A stretch of 51,705 nt of DNA, from NCBI GenBank assembly GCA_028277795.1, contig JANQFP010000024.1:1-51705 (forward strand), in the 5' to 3' direction. A program made the translations under genes and the position numbers. Below are positions 17,698-26,019 of the stretch, piece after piece. The notes below the pieces were generated by a model. It had not been told where the DNA came from, searched no databases, and saw only the letters and a program-made list of their open reading frames with translations. The stretch comes from Rhodospirillales bacterium. Lineage in GTDB: Bacteria > Pseudomonadota > Alphaproteobacteria > Rhodospirillales > JANQFP01. Positions within the stretch are counted from its first letter, which is position 1; each line of letters opens with the position of its first letter.

Positions 17698-18693
17698 ATG
17701 GTACCGTGCCGGGGTTGTTTGGATGCGGTTCGGCCGATGAATTTCCTGATGGCAGGCGACAGCGGGTACTTCTTCCTGATGAAGGAGAACTGCCGTCACC
17801 TGCGGTCCGTCTATCCCGACGCCGGCATCCTGGTCTACGACTTCGGCCTCGACGGCGACCAGGTGTCCTTCCTCACGTCGACCTACGGCAACCTGCGGGT
17901 CATCGACTGGCGCCGCGAGCTGGACTCGGTCAGCCTGATTCGCGACGCCGCCACGCCCGAGCACCTGCGCAACATCACGCTCGCCTACAACGCCCGCAAG
18001 ACGGGCCTGCGCAAGCGCCTGCGCAAGGCCCTGCTCAAGCGGTTCCCGGGCTCGGCCATGGCCCGGCGGCTGGAGGCCCAGGCGGTGCGGTTCGAGAACC
18101 TGCTGGTGCAGAAGATCCGCTGCATGCGCCATGCGTCGGACCTGTGCGGGGCGGAGCCGGTCGTCTTCCTCGACAGCGACGCCATCCTGTTCAAGCCCGT
18201 GGACGACGTCTTCGCCCACGTCTTCGACGTCACGCTGACCCTGATCGACGAGAACCGGACCTGGGAGCACAACCGCTGCTTCGTCATCAACAGCGGCGTC
18301 ATCTTCTTCAACCGTGACGTGGCGGCCCGCAACGCCTTCCTCGACGCCTGGTGGGCCGAGACCCTGGCCAACACCGAATGGCTGCGCGAGCAGTCGGCGC
18401 TGGTGCGCTTCCTCGCCCGGCAGTCGCGGACCCTGTTCCAGCCGTACCGGAGCGAGGAGATCCGCCTCGACGGCCGCCCGGTGACGGTGCGCATCGTGCC
18501 GTGCCGGGAGTACAACTTCTTCGACATGGAGCAGACGGCGCCGGAGAACTTCCCCGACGCCCGCATCTACCATTTCACCGGCCGGCGCCAGGAGAAGGAC
18601 ACCTTCTACCAGCTCCTCGCCTACCTGGAGGCCCGGGCCGCGAGCGCCGATGCGCGGCAGCCGCGGGCGGGCGTCGCCGCGGCCTCCGGATGA
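17698..18693 (+). CDS. DxD glycosyltransferase-like protein
   Basis: Protein of 331 residues resembling nucleotide-diphospho-sugar transferases. YFFLMKENCRHLRSVYP with ILVYDFGLDGDQ near the N-terminus looks like the nucleotide-binding strand-helix. VVFLDSDAILFKPVDDV gives a DxD at residues 159-161, and RCFVINSGVIFFNRDVAARNAFLDAWW is typical of GT-A enzymes of the GT8/GT77-like type. The upstream ATG (17698) is chosen because a strong GGGAGGGAG precedes it; an ATG at 17737 is the alternative. It is followed after 25 bases by another methyltransferase. Acceptor unknown. Confidence 0.7.
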   Translation: MVPCRGCLDAVRPMNFLMAGDSGYFFLMKENCRHLRSVYPDAGILVYDFGLDGDQVSFLTSTYGNLRVIDWRRELDSVSLIRDAATPEHLRNITLAYNARKTGLRKRLRKALLKRFPGSAMARRLEAQAVRFENLLVQKIRCMRHASDLCGAEPVVFLDSDAILFKPVDDVFAHVFDVTLTLIDENRTWEHNRCFVINSGVIFFNRDVAARNAFLDAWWAETLANTEWLREQSALVRFLARQSRTLFQPYRSEEIRLDGRPVTVRIVPCREYNFFDMEQTAPENFPDARIYHFTGRRQEKDTFYQLLAYLEARAASADARQPRAGVAAASG

Positions 18694-18718
18694 TGGCGGC
18701 GGCGGGACGGGGGCGGCC

Positions 18719-19648
18719 GTGTCGGCACTGACGAAACTGCTCCGGCGCGAGATCAAGGCGTGGCTGGGCTGCGGAGACGGTGCCGCGGGGCCCGAGCGCG
18801 ACATGGCGGTCAACGGCGGCACCATGCGCCTGGTCACCCACATGTCCGAGCGCATCCGGGGCCGGCTGCTCGACGACGTCATCGCCGCCGAGGACGCCGA
18901 GACGGAGGCGGCCGAAGCGGACGACGACTACACGTACCTGCTGTTCCATCCGCGCGAGGTGCTGCTGGACCTGCTGCCCGGGAACGCCGTGGTGGCCGAG
19001 ATCGGCGTCGCGAAGGGCGCATTCTCCCGGCAGATCCTGGCGCGGGCGCGGCCGGCGGGCCTGCACCTGATCGACCCCTGGGAGGAACAGGCGGACGACG
19101 CCTACCGGCCCGACCCGGCCAACGTGGAGCAGGGTGCCCAGGACAAGCGCGTCGAGCGCATCCGCGGGATGTTCGCCGGCGAGATCGAGGCCGGCACGGT
19201 GGTCGTGCATCGGGACTACTCCGGCGCCGCCCTGGCCCGGTTCGACCCCGGCACCTTCGACTGGGTGTACGTGGACGCCATGCACACCTACGACGCGGTG
19301 CTGGCCGACCTCCGGGCCTGCCGCCGGGTGGTGCGGCCCGGCGGGCTGATCCTGGGCCATGACTATGCCAACCACGGCCTGGCCCGGGGCATGAACTTCG
19401 GGGTGGTCGAGGCGGTGCGCGACTTCGCCGCCGAAAGCGGCTGGCGGCTGCTGTGCCTCACCGCCGACGAATACCCAACCTACGTCCTCGCCGAGGGCCG
19501 CGGAGATGCCGTCGAGGCCCTGGAAGCGGAAATCCTGGCCCGCCTCACCGTGCTCAAGGTCCACGGGTTCCTGCGCATGCGATACCGCCAGGAATACCAC
19601 ATCGACCGGGGCCGCCGGCGCCTCAACATGTACGTATCCCTGAAGTAG
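18719..19648 (+). CDS. Class I SAM-dependent methyltransferase (Methyltransf_24-like)
   Basis: Protein of 309 residues. The SAM domain starts near residue 85: VVAEIGVAKGAFSRQIL (motif I), LHLIDPWEEQ (motif II), DWVYVDAMHTYDAVLADL and VRPGGLILGHDYAN. This is the Methyltransf_24 pattern often seen in genes for macrolide, O-antigen or flagellin glycan methylation. GTG start at 18719 behind a G-rich Shine-Dalgarno region; ATG codons further in would shorten the N-terminus. It is in an operon with the preceding glycosyltransferase-like gene. Substrate unknown. Confidence 0.8.
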   Translation: MSALTKLLRREIKAWLGCGDGAAGPERDMAVNGGTMRLVTHMSERIRGRLLDDVIAAEDAETEAAEADDDYTYLLFHPREVLLDLLPGNAVVAEIGVAKGAFSRQILARARPAGLHLIDPWEEQADDAYRPDPANVEQGAQDKRVERIRGMFAGEIEAGTVVVHRDYSGAALARFDPGTFDWVYVDAMHTYDAVLADLRACRRVVRPGGLILGHDYANHGLARGMNFGVVEAVRDFAAESGWRLLCLTADEYPTYVLAEGRGDAVEALEAEILARLTVLKVHGFLRMRYRQEYHIDRGRRRLNMYVSLK

Positions 19649-19803
19649 CTCGGCCGCGGCCCGGCTCAACTGCAAATCAATTGCAGATGGTTGTGGCTGC
19701 GAGTCCCTCGCAACGCATGCGTGTGATCGGAGTCACAGCGCCGTCGGCCGGCCCCTTGTAGACTCGGAGCCACGGTCAGGGGTTTCCGGAAGGGGTGACG
19801 GCC

Positions 19804-20061
19804 ATGTTGGCTTTCCAGACATCCGAGTTCTCCTCCAGGCAGAAGTTGGGCCTGATCATTGTCGCCGCCATCGCCTTGATGCTGGCGGTCCCGTTCGGTC
19901 TCGACGTGCGTGACGCGTCCAACGGACTGGCCTACCACATGGATCCCACGGCCGGCCCGCTGGCCACCGTCGCCGGCGACAGCCGGTCCCAGGAGATCGG
20001 TCACTTCGGACCCGCCGACAGCACCTCCGGTCCCCTCGGGACTCCCGTCGCGAGCTTCTAG
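19804..20061 (+). CDS. Small single-pass membrane protein, hypothetical
   Basis: 85-residue protein with one clear membrane helix (LGLIIVAAIALMLAVPFGL, about residues 16-34) and a polar, probably periplasmic C-terminus rich in Gly, Ser and Pro. AAGGGG lies eight bases upstream of the chosen ATG; a GTG at 19795 is an alternative. No homology was recognised. It is an isolated gene with a candidate -10 (TGTAGACTCG, 19757-19766) in front, and the REP-like element follows it by 34 bases. Confidence 0.55.
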   Translation: MLAFQTSEFSSRQKLGLIIVAAIALMLAVPFGLDVRDASNGLAYHMDPTAGPLATVAGDSRSQEIGHFGPADSTSGPLGTPVASF

Positions 20062-20095
20062 ACCGCGTCAATTTCGATCGCGGTCACCCCTATTT

Positions 20096-20155
20096 CGTCA
20101 TTGCCGGGCTTGACCCGGCAATCCATGGACCCCCGGGTCAAGCCCGGGGGTGACG
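20096..20155. repeat. Twin-palindrome REP/BIME-like element
   Basis: Two perfect 9-bp stems with 5-base loops sit side by side: ATTGCCGGG CTTGA CCCGGCAAT (20100-20122) and ACCCCCGGG TCAAG CCCGGGGGT (20129-20151). They are bounded by CGTCA and TGACG, which are themselves inverted. The two loops are reverse complements of each other. Half elements of the same design occur at the left edge of the window. It lies downstream of the MoaD-like gene's stop, and also after the small membrane protein. Confidence 0.8.
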
Positions 20156-20196
20156 AGAGGGAGAAGCCAAGTCCACGAATCCTGACGTGCTCCCGC

Positions 20197-20484
20197 CTAA
20201 CCCCCGCTGATCGCCGTCAGGACGAACACCTCGGTGCCGGGCGCCAGGGGCGTATCCAGGGTGGCGCGGCGGCCGTCCACGAACACGTTGATGTGCCGGC
20301 GGATGGCCGGGGTCGAGTCCCGCAGGCGGTCGCGCATGCCCGGCCAGCGGGCCTCCAGGGCATCGAACACCTCGCCGACGGTGGACGCGGCCACCTCGAC
20401 CCGCGGCTCCGAACCCGTAAACAGGGTCAGCAGGGCGTTGGGAAGCACCACGGTTACCGTGGTGCGGTCGTTCGTGTCAGGCAT
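20197..20484 (-). CDS. MoaD/ThiS-family ubiquitin-like sulfur carrier
   Basis: Beta-grasp protein of 95 residues ending in Ser-Gly-Gly, the C-terminal di-glycine that is adenylated and thiocarboxylated in MoaD/ThiS carriers. Other markers are VTVVLPNALLTLFTG at the first strand, the STVGEVFDALEARWPGM helix, HINVFVDGRRA and PLAPGTEVFVLTAISGG. It overlaps the end of the BNR-repeat gene by eight bases, so the two are co-translated. No moaE, moeB or thiG lies nearby, so a role other than molybdopterin or thiazole synthesis, such as protein conjugation or another thio-cofactor, is possible. Confidence 0.85.
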   Translation of the reverse strand: MPDTNDRTTVTVVLPNALLTLFTGSEPRVEVAASTVGEVFDALEARWPGMRDRLRDSTPAIRRHINVFVDGRRATLDTPLAPGTEVFVLTAISGG

Positions 20485-21559
20485 CGACGACCAGGGTCTC
20501 GACCGAGCTGATGGCCGGCAGGTGCTGGGCAATGCAGGTCCAGGTGTCGCCCTCGTCGGTGCTGGCGAACAGGGCGCCCGACGAGGTGCCGAAATACACG
20601 CCGACGGGGTGCAGGGGGTCGGTAGCCAGGGCCTGGCGCAGGACGCCCAGGTAGGCGTTCTCCTGGGGCAAACCGTCGCGCAGGTCGGCCCAGGTGGCGC
20701 CGCCGTCACGGGTGCGCCACACGGCGGTCTTGCCGTCGGGCATGAAGCGGCCCGCCACGTCGCCGTTCAGGGGCACCAGATAGAGGGTGTCGGCCTCCCG
20801 CGGGTGGGTCGCCGCCGGGAACCCGAAGGTCGATGGCAGGCCTGCCTCGATGCTGTCCCAGGTCCGGCCGCCGTCGTCGCTGCGGTACATGCCGCAGTGG
20901 TTCTGCTGGTACAGGCGGTCGGGGATGCCCGGCGCCGCCACCAGGCAGTGCACGCACTGGCCGTACTCGGGATACCGCTGCTCCTCCGGCAGGAAGTCGC
21001 AGCGGGTGCCCTGGTTGCGCGCCTCCCAGGTTGTCCCGCCGTCGACGGTGTGGAACACGCCGGCTGCGGAGATGGCGACCCAGACCTGGCTCCGGTCGTC
21101 CGGGTGCGGGACCAGGGAATGCAGGATCAGTCCGCCGGCGCCCGGTTGCCACTCGGGACGGGACGGGTGGTCCCGCAGGCCGGGGATGTCGCGCCAGGTC
21201 TGGCCGTCGTCGTCGCTGTGGAACAGGCCGGCCGGCTCGACCCCCGCGTAGAGGCCTCCGTGGCCCGGTGCCAGGCTCCACACGGACTTGATGGAGTCCT
21301 CGCCCTCGCCGTAGGTGAGGCCTTCGCTGGAATGGGTCCAGGAGGCGCCGAGGTCGGTGGATTTCCACACCGCCGGGCCGAACCACTCGTTGCCGCCGCC
21401 GCCGTAGAGGATGCCCGTCGCCGGGTCGGCGATGACGTGGTTGATGGGCCATGACTCGCAAAAGGGGCCGCGCAGTGCCCACGACCGCCGCCCGGTGTCG
21501 CTTTCGAGCAGGAAGACGCCTTTCTTGGTGCCGATCAGGACGGTGACTTTTTGCGCCAT
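20477..21559 (-). CDS. BNR/sialidase-like beta-propeller protein
   Basis: 360-residue propeller protein with recurrent Asp-box (SxDxGxTW) motifs: STDLGASW, SDDDGQTW, TVDGGTTW, SDDGGRTW, TRDGGATW and STDEGDTW, about one per blade. Such proteins are annotated as exo-alpha-sialidase or Ycf48/HCF136-like, but sialidase catalytic residues are not apparent and the N-terminus (VTVLIGTKKGVFLLES) shows no signal peptide. A cytoplasmic scaffold is more likely. GGAGG precedes the ATG. Tight coupling to the MoaD-like carrier recurs in other bacteria to my knowledge, but the joint function is not known. Confidence 0.82.
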   Translation of the reverse strand: MAQKVTVLIGTKKGVFLLESDTGRRSWALRGPFCESWPINHVIADPATGILYGGGGNEWFGPAVWKSTDLGASWTHSSEGLTYGEGEDSIKSVWSLAPGHGGLYAGVEPAGLFHSDDDGQTWRDIPGLRDHPSRPEWQPGAGGLILHSLVPHPDDRSQVWVAISAAGVFHTVDGGTTWEARNQGTRCDFLPEEQRYPEYGQCVHCLVAAPGIPDRLYQQNHCGMYRSDDGGRTWDSIEAGLPSTFGFPAATHPREADTLYLVPLNGDVAGRFMPDGKTAVWRTRDGGATWADLRDGLPQENAYLGVLRQALATDPLHPVGVYFGTSSGALFASTDEGDTWTCIAQHLPAISSVETLVVDA

Positions 21560-21693
21560 GGCAGGCCTCCACCGATCACACGCCCCCCGGTCCACCATGC
21601 ACCAATCGTCGTCGGATGGCGAGAGCGGCCTCGACGGGCCTGGCCGCAGCGTCCAGACTCGGCCGCAGCCAATCCCTGGGGGACCGGACACAC

Positions 21694-23544
21694 GTGACCA
21701 CCCGCCGCCATGCCATGCCATTCGGGGCCGAGCCGGCCGCGGGCGGCATCCGCTTCCGCCTGTTCGCCCCCGACGCGGACGCCGTGTCCCTGTGCCTGGA
21801 CGGTCCGGGACCGGCCCGCGAGGTGCCGATGGACCCGGAAGGCGACGGCTGGCATCGGGCGACGGTGGCCGAGGCGGGGGCCGGGAGCCTGTACCGCTAC
21901 CGTCTGGACGGCGGCTTGCTCGTTCCCGACCCGGCGTCGCGGTTCCAGCCCGCCGGTGTGCACGGCCCCAGCGAAGTGGTCGTCCCCGAGGACTATGCCT
22001 GGCGGGACGGGGACTGGCGCGGCCGGCCATGGGCGGAGACGGTTCTCTATGAGCTTCACGTGGGGGCGTTCACCCGCACCGGCACCTTCGCCGCCGTCGC
22101 CGAGCGCCTGGACGAGCTGGCCGACCTCGGGGTCACCGCCATCGAGCTGATGCCGGTGGCCGACTTCCCGGGCGACCGCGGCTGGGGCTACGACGGGGTC
22201 TGCCTGTTCGCACCCAAGGCCCGCTACGGGCGGCCCGAGGACCTGAAGGCCCTGGTCGACGCCGCGCACGCGCGCGGCCTCATGGTGTTTCTGGACGTGG
22301 TCCACAACCACCTGGGCCCGGAGGGGAACTACCTCCACGTCTGCGCCGGGTCGCGGTTCTTCCACCGCACCCGGCACACGCCGTGGGGGGCGGCCCTGAA
22401 CTTCGACGGACCGGGCAGCCGCGTCGTGCGTGACTGGGTCATCCACAACGCCCTGTTCTGGCTCGAGGAGTACCACCTGGACGGGCTGCGGCTGGACGCG
22501 GTCGACACCATCGACGACCGCTCGCGCCCCCACATCCTGGAGGAGCTGGCGGCGGCGGTCCGCGATCGCCTCGGCGCCGACCGGCACGTGCATCTGGTGC
22601 TGGAGAACGACCACAACCAGCCCCGTTACCTGGAGCGCGACAACGACGGCCGGCCGCGCCGGTACGTGGCCCAGTGGAACGACGACATCCACCACGCCCT
22701 GCACGCCCTGCTCACCGGCGAGGACCACGGCTACTACGGCGACTACGCCGACGACCCGGCCCGCCACCTGGCCCGCTGCCTGGCCGAGGGCTTCGCCTAC
22801 CAGGGGGAGCCGTCCGCCTACCGGGGGGGCGCGACGCGCGGCGGGCCCAGCGGCCACCTGCCGGCCACCGCCTTTGTCTCGTTCCTGCAGAACCACGACC
22901 AGGTGGGCAACCGGGCCTTCGGCGAGCGCATCACCGATCTGGTCCCGGCCGCGGCGGTGGAGGCGGCCATGGCGGTGCTGCTGCTGGCGCCGTCGCCGCC
23001 GCTGCTGTTCATGGGCGAGGACTGGGCGGCGCCGGAGCCGTTTCTGTTCTTCAGCGACCTGGGACCCGATTTCCGCGACCCGGCGGCCGAGGGACGGCGG
23101 CGGGAGTTCGCACGCTTCCCCGAGTTCCGCGACCCGGCGGCGCGGGCGCGCATCCCCGACCCCGCCGCGCCGGAGACCTTCGCCGCCAGTGTCCTCGATC
23201 ATGGCGCCAAGGCGCGCCCGCCCCACGACCGCAGGCTGGCCTTCACCCGCGAGCTGCTGGACCTGCGCCGGCGCCTCGTCGTGCCCCGCCTGTCCGGCAT
23301 GGGCGGTGGCGCGGGGCGCGTCGCCTGGATCGCCGGCGCGGCGCTGATGGTGACCTGGCGGCTCGGCGACGGTTGCGCGCTTGCCGTCGTCGCCAACCTG
23401 TCGGACGGGCCGTCACCGCCGCCACCCACGACGCCGAAGGGCCGGATCGTCTACGCCACGGGCCCCGTCGCCGCGCCGACCGATCCCCTACCACCGTGGT
23501 CGGTGGCCTGGTATCTGGACGGGCCGGACGCGGCGCTCGGCTGA
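21694..23544 (+). CDS. treZ: Malto-oligosyltrehalose trehalohydrolase
   Basis: GH13 enzyme that releases trehalose from maltooligosyl-trehalose. The 616-residue product has an N-terminal beta domain (GIRFRLFAPDADAVSL) and the barrel motifs ETVLYELHVGAFT, GWGYDGV and FLDVVHNHLGPEGNY. Catalytic residues are Asp268 (LRLDAVDTI), Glu304 (LVLENDHN) and Asp402 (FLQNHDQVGNR). GTG 21694 has GGGGGA upstream; ATG 21715 is the alternative. The partner synthase treY is not in the window, although glgX and another GH13 are. Divergent from the BNR/MoaD pair. Confidence 0.92.
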   Translation: MTTRRHAMPFGAEPAAGGIRFRLFAPDADAVSLCLDGPGPAREVPMDPEGDGWHRATVAEAGAGSLYRYRLDGGLLVPDPASRFQPAGVHGPSEVVVPEDYAWRDGDWRGRPWAETVLYELHVGAFTRTGTFAAVAERLDELADLGVTAIELMPVADFPGDRGWGYDGVCLFAPKARYGRPEDLKALVDAAHARGLMVFLDVVHNHLGPEGNYLHVCAGSRFFHRTRHTPWGAALNFDGPGSRVVRDWVIHNALFWLEEYHLDGLRLDAVDTIDDRSRPHILEELAAAVRDRLGADRHVHLVLENDHNQPRYLERDNDGRPRRYVAQWNDDIHHALHALLTGEDHGYYGDYADDPARHLARCLAEGFAYQGEPSAYRGGATRGGPSGHLPATAFVSFLQNHDQVGNRAFGERITDLVPAAAVEAAMAVLLLAPSPPLLFMGEDWAAPEPFLFFSDLGPDFRDPAAEGRRREFARFPEFRDPAARARIPDPAAPETFAASVLDHGAKARPPHDRRLAFTRELLDLRRRLVVPRLSGMGGGAGRVAWIAGAALMVTWRLGDGCALAVVANLSDGPSPPPPTTPKGRIVYATGPVAAPTDPLPPWSVAWYLDGPDAALG

Positions 23545-23633
23545 AGCGCGACCGTCCGATGCCGAAAACCTTGCCGGCGTCCCGCGGCCGCGATTCCAAA
23601 TCCGGGGTCGTACGGCTACCATCCGGGCCGGGT

Positions 23634-23663
23634 TTGAAAAACCATGCGGAAGAGCCATATAGG
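23634..23663 (+). promoter_or_regulatory. Candidate sigma70 promoter of purC
   Basis: TTGAAA (23634-23639) and TATAGG (23658-23663) with an 18-base spacer, in a locally AT-rich patch about 45 bases before the purC start. Position and sequence fit; not proven. Confidence 0.45.
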
Positions 23664-23706
23664 GGCTTTCGTCCCTTCCTGACCGAACCGTGATGAGAGG
23701 ACATCG

Positions 23707-24693
23707 ATGACCGGCGACAGTGGCATTTCCCTCGCGTCCCAGTGTCTCACCGACGCGCACTTCCCCGAACTGCCCGGGTTCTATCGGGGAAAGGTCCGCG
23801 ACACCTACCGCCTCCCGGACGGCCGCCAGGTGATGATCGCCACCGACCGCCAATCGGCCTTCGACCAGGTGCTGGCCGCCGTGCCCTTCAAGGGGCAGGT
23901 TCTCAACCAGACCGCCCGGTTCTGGTTCGAGGCCACTGCCGACATCTGCCCCAACCACGTCATCGACTATCCCGACCCCAACGTGGTGGTCGCCAGGCAC
24001 CTCGACATGATGCCCATCGAGATGATCGTGCGCGACTACCTGACCGGGTCCACGGACACGTCCATCTGGACCATGTACGCGCGGGGGGAACGGGTGTTGT
24101 ACGGCCACCGGTTCCCCGACGGCATGGCCAAGAACGAGAAGCTTCCGGACACCATCCTCACCCCCACCACCAAGGCGATCCAGGGGGAGCACGACGCGCC
24201 CATCACGGCAGACGAGATCGTCGCCCGGGGTCTGTTGAGCCAGAGCCAGTGGGACGCGGTCGCCGGCATCAGCCTGGCCCTGTTCGCCCGGGGGCGCGAG
24301 ATCGCCGCCGAACAGGGCCTGATCCTGGTGGACACCAAATACGAGTTCGGCCTCGACGACGACGGCACCATCGTGCTCGCCGACGAGGTCCACACGCCGG
24401 ATTCCAGCCGCTACTGGAGGCGCGGGAGCTACGCCGACCGTCTGGCCGCGGTCAAGGAACCCGAAGGGCTGGACAAGGAGTTCCTGCGCCTGTGGATCAG
24501 CGACCGCTGCGATCCGTACAAGGACCCGATCCCCGCCATCCCGGACGAAACCCTGCTGGCGTTCTCGCAGAAATACATCGCTCTTTACGAGACCGTGACC
24601 GGAAAGCCCTTCGTGCGCGAGAACGGAGGCGAGCCCATCCGTGACCGGGTGCGCCGCAACCTGGCAGGGGTCCTGCCGGAATACTTCGGCTGA
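23707..24693 (+). CDS. purC: Phosphoribosylaminoimidazole-succinocarboxamide synthase
   Basis: SAICAR synthase of de novo purine synthesis, joining aspartate to CAIR with ATP. The 328-residue product is the longer form of the family (about 300-330 residues). Visible motifs are FYRGKVRDTYRLPDG (nucleotide loop), MIATDRQSAFD, MMPIEMIVRDYLTGS, TTKAIQGEHDAPIT, LILVDTKYEFGLDDDG and DEVHTPDSSRYW. GAGAGGA precedes the ATG. It stands alone between treZ and the convergent CHASE2 gene. The window also holds guaB but no other purine gene. Confidence 0.95.
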   Translation: MTGDSGISLASQCLTDAHFPELPGFYRGKVRDTYRLPDGRQVMIATDRQSAFDQVLAAVPFKGQVLNQTARFWFEATADICPNHVIDYPDPNVVVARHLDMMPIEMIVRDYLTGSTDTSIWTMYARGERVLYGHRFPDGMAKNEKLPDTILTPTTKAIQGEHDAPITADEIVARGLLSQSQWDAVAGISLALFARGREIAAEQGLILVDTKYEFGLDDDGTIVLADEVHTPDSSRYWRRGSYADRLAAVKEPEGLDKEFLRLWISDRCDPYKDPIPAIPDETLLAFSQKYIALYETVTGKPFVRENGGEPIRDRVRRNLAGVLPEYFG

Positions 24694-24738
24694 TACATGG
24701 CGTGACCCTCGGAGGTGGTCTGTTACGGCCCATCGTGG

Positions 24739-26019
24739 TCACTTGTGGGCTGAAGGCCTCCTCGATCGCCCGAGAACCAGGAGCAGACACACCACCGCAA
24801 AGACCAGCCCGGGGATCGCGGGGTCGAACAGGACGCCTTGGGTGCGCACCAGGATCCACGCGAACCCGCCCAATGTCGCCTCGATGGCGAGAACGGCGAA
24901 CAGGGCGGCGATCCTGGGCAAGGTGGGCAAGGCGATGATGGCGACCAGGCCGAGCCCGAGCGCAACGGCCAGTTCGATCATCGCCCCGTGCCGCGGTCGG
25001 TGCAGATAGCGGCCGTCGATCGCACGCTCGATGGCTTGGGCGTGGACTTCCACGCGCGGGACCTGCCGGCCTCCCGGGATCGCCTCCATGGTCGCCAGCC
25101 CCGTTGCCGTCGCGCCGATGAGGACGAATTTGCCCTTGATGCGGCGGATCGCGTCCGCCCCCTGCAGGACATCGACGGCCGACACATAGCGCCTCCGATC
25201 GACGTCGGCGTACCACATCCACAGAAGGCCCTCTTGGTCGGGGTGCAGCGTGAGCTGGTCGCCGATACGGACGGCCTCGACGCCGGCACGGCCGCCCTCG
25301 ACGACCACCTCGGGACGGCCCATCGCCACACGCAGCATCTCGACGAACATCGAAGGATGGACGGTCCCGTCAACGGAGTTCACCGTCGGGACCCGTTGGG
25401 CCACCCCATTCGGCGCTGAGACCGTCGACAACACGCCGTGTCCCGCCGCCGCGGCGTCGAGTGCCGGGACATTGAGCGATTGAGCCGGAAAGGCCGGCAG
25501 GAAAACCCCGGCTTCCGGATCAGTCAGCCGAACGGTGACCGCCGCCGGCGGGGCCGGATTCTCGTCCGGCGCCGCGTCGCCGACCCACCGGCCCAGGACG
25601 ACCCGGGTGCGGGCCACGGACTCGGCCAACGGGGCCTCGTTCATGTCAATGACCTTCTGGATCTCGGGCGCACCCGCGCCTCTCGGGTCCGGCGCGAACC
25701 TGTGGTCGACACCGATGACCACCGCCCCCGCTTCGGCGACGCGGACCAGGAGGTCCGCCCAGATCATCGGCGGCCACGGCCACGAACCGACCCCGGCGAG
25801 ACTGTCTTCGTCGATATCGACGATGGTCACGACGGTCCCGTACTCGGGTGGGTCGGCCGCGTGCCGGACCGTCTGGAGCACCTCCAAGGCACGAAACCGC
25901 ACCCTGTCGACAGGAGCCGGCTCGAGCACGACGACCGCCGCCGCCACGAACAGGGCGGCGAGGCCAAGCCACGAGTCCCGGCCCAACCGCCATCTCCAAC
26001 GAGGTCGCTGATCACTCAC
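24739..26019 (-). CDS. CHASE2-domain membrane protein lacking an output domain
   Basis: 426-residue protein with TM1 near residues 17-34, an extracytoplasmic CHASE2 sensor domain (about 40-325) and three C-terminal membrane helices (about 338-358, 362-384, 390-412), ending RSRRPSAHK. CHASE2 hallmarks are TIVDIDEDSLAGVGSWPWPP, GAVVIGVDHRFAPDPRG and KGKFVLIGATATGL with HAQAIERAIDG. In known CHASE2 proteins an adenylate cyclase, kinase or GGDEF domain follows the third helix; here the frame stops about 14 residues later. It could be a truncated receptor or a stand-alone sensor with a separate partner. Confidence 0.82.
   Translation of the reverse strand: MSDQRPRWRWRLGRDSWLGLAALFVAAAVVVLEPAPVDRVRFRALEVLQTVRHAADPPEYGTVVTIVDIDEDSLAGVGSWPWPPMIWADLLVRVAEAGAVVIGVDHRFAPDPRGAGAPEIQKVIDMNEAPLAESVARTRVVLGRWVGDAAPDENPAPPAAVTVRLTDPEAGVFLPAFPAQSLNVPALDAAAAGHGVLSTVSAPNGVAQRVPTVNSVDGTVHPSMFVEMLRVAMGRPEVVVEGGRAGVEAVRIGDQLTLHPDQEGLLWMWYADVDRRRYVSAVDVLQGADAIRRIKGKFVLIGATATGLATMEAIPGGRQVPRVEVHAQAIERAIDGRYLHRPRHGAMIELAVALGLGLVAIIALPTLPRIAALFAVLAIEATLGGFAWILVRTQGVLFDPAIPGLVFAVVCLLLVLGRSRRPSAHK

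Noticed and set aside
20477..21559. BNR protein as a true sialidase
   Set aside because: Asp boxes only mark the propeller; the arginine triad and other catalytic residues of sialidases were not found and there is no export signal.
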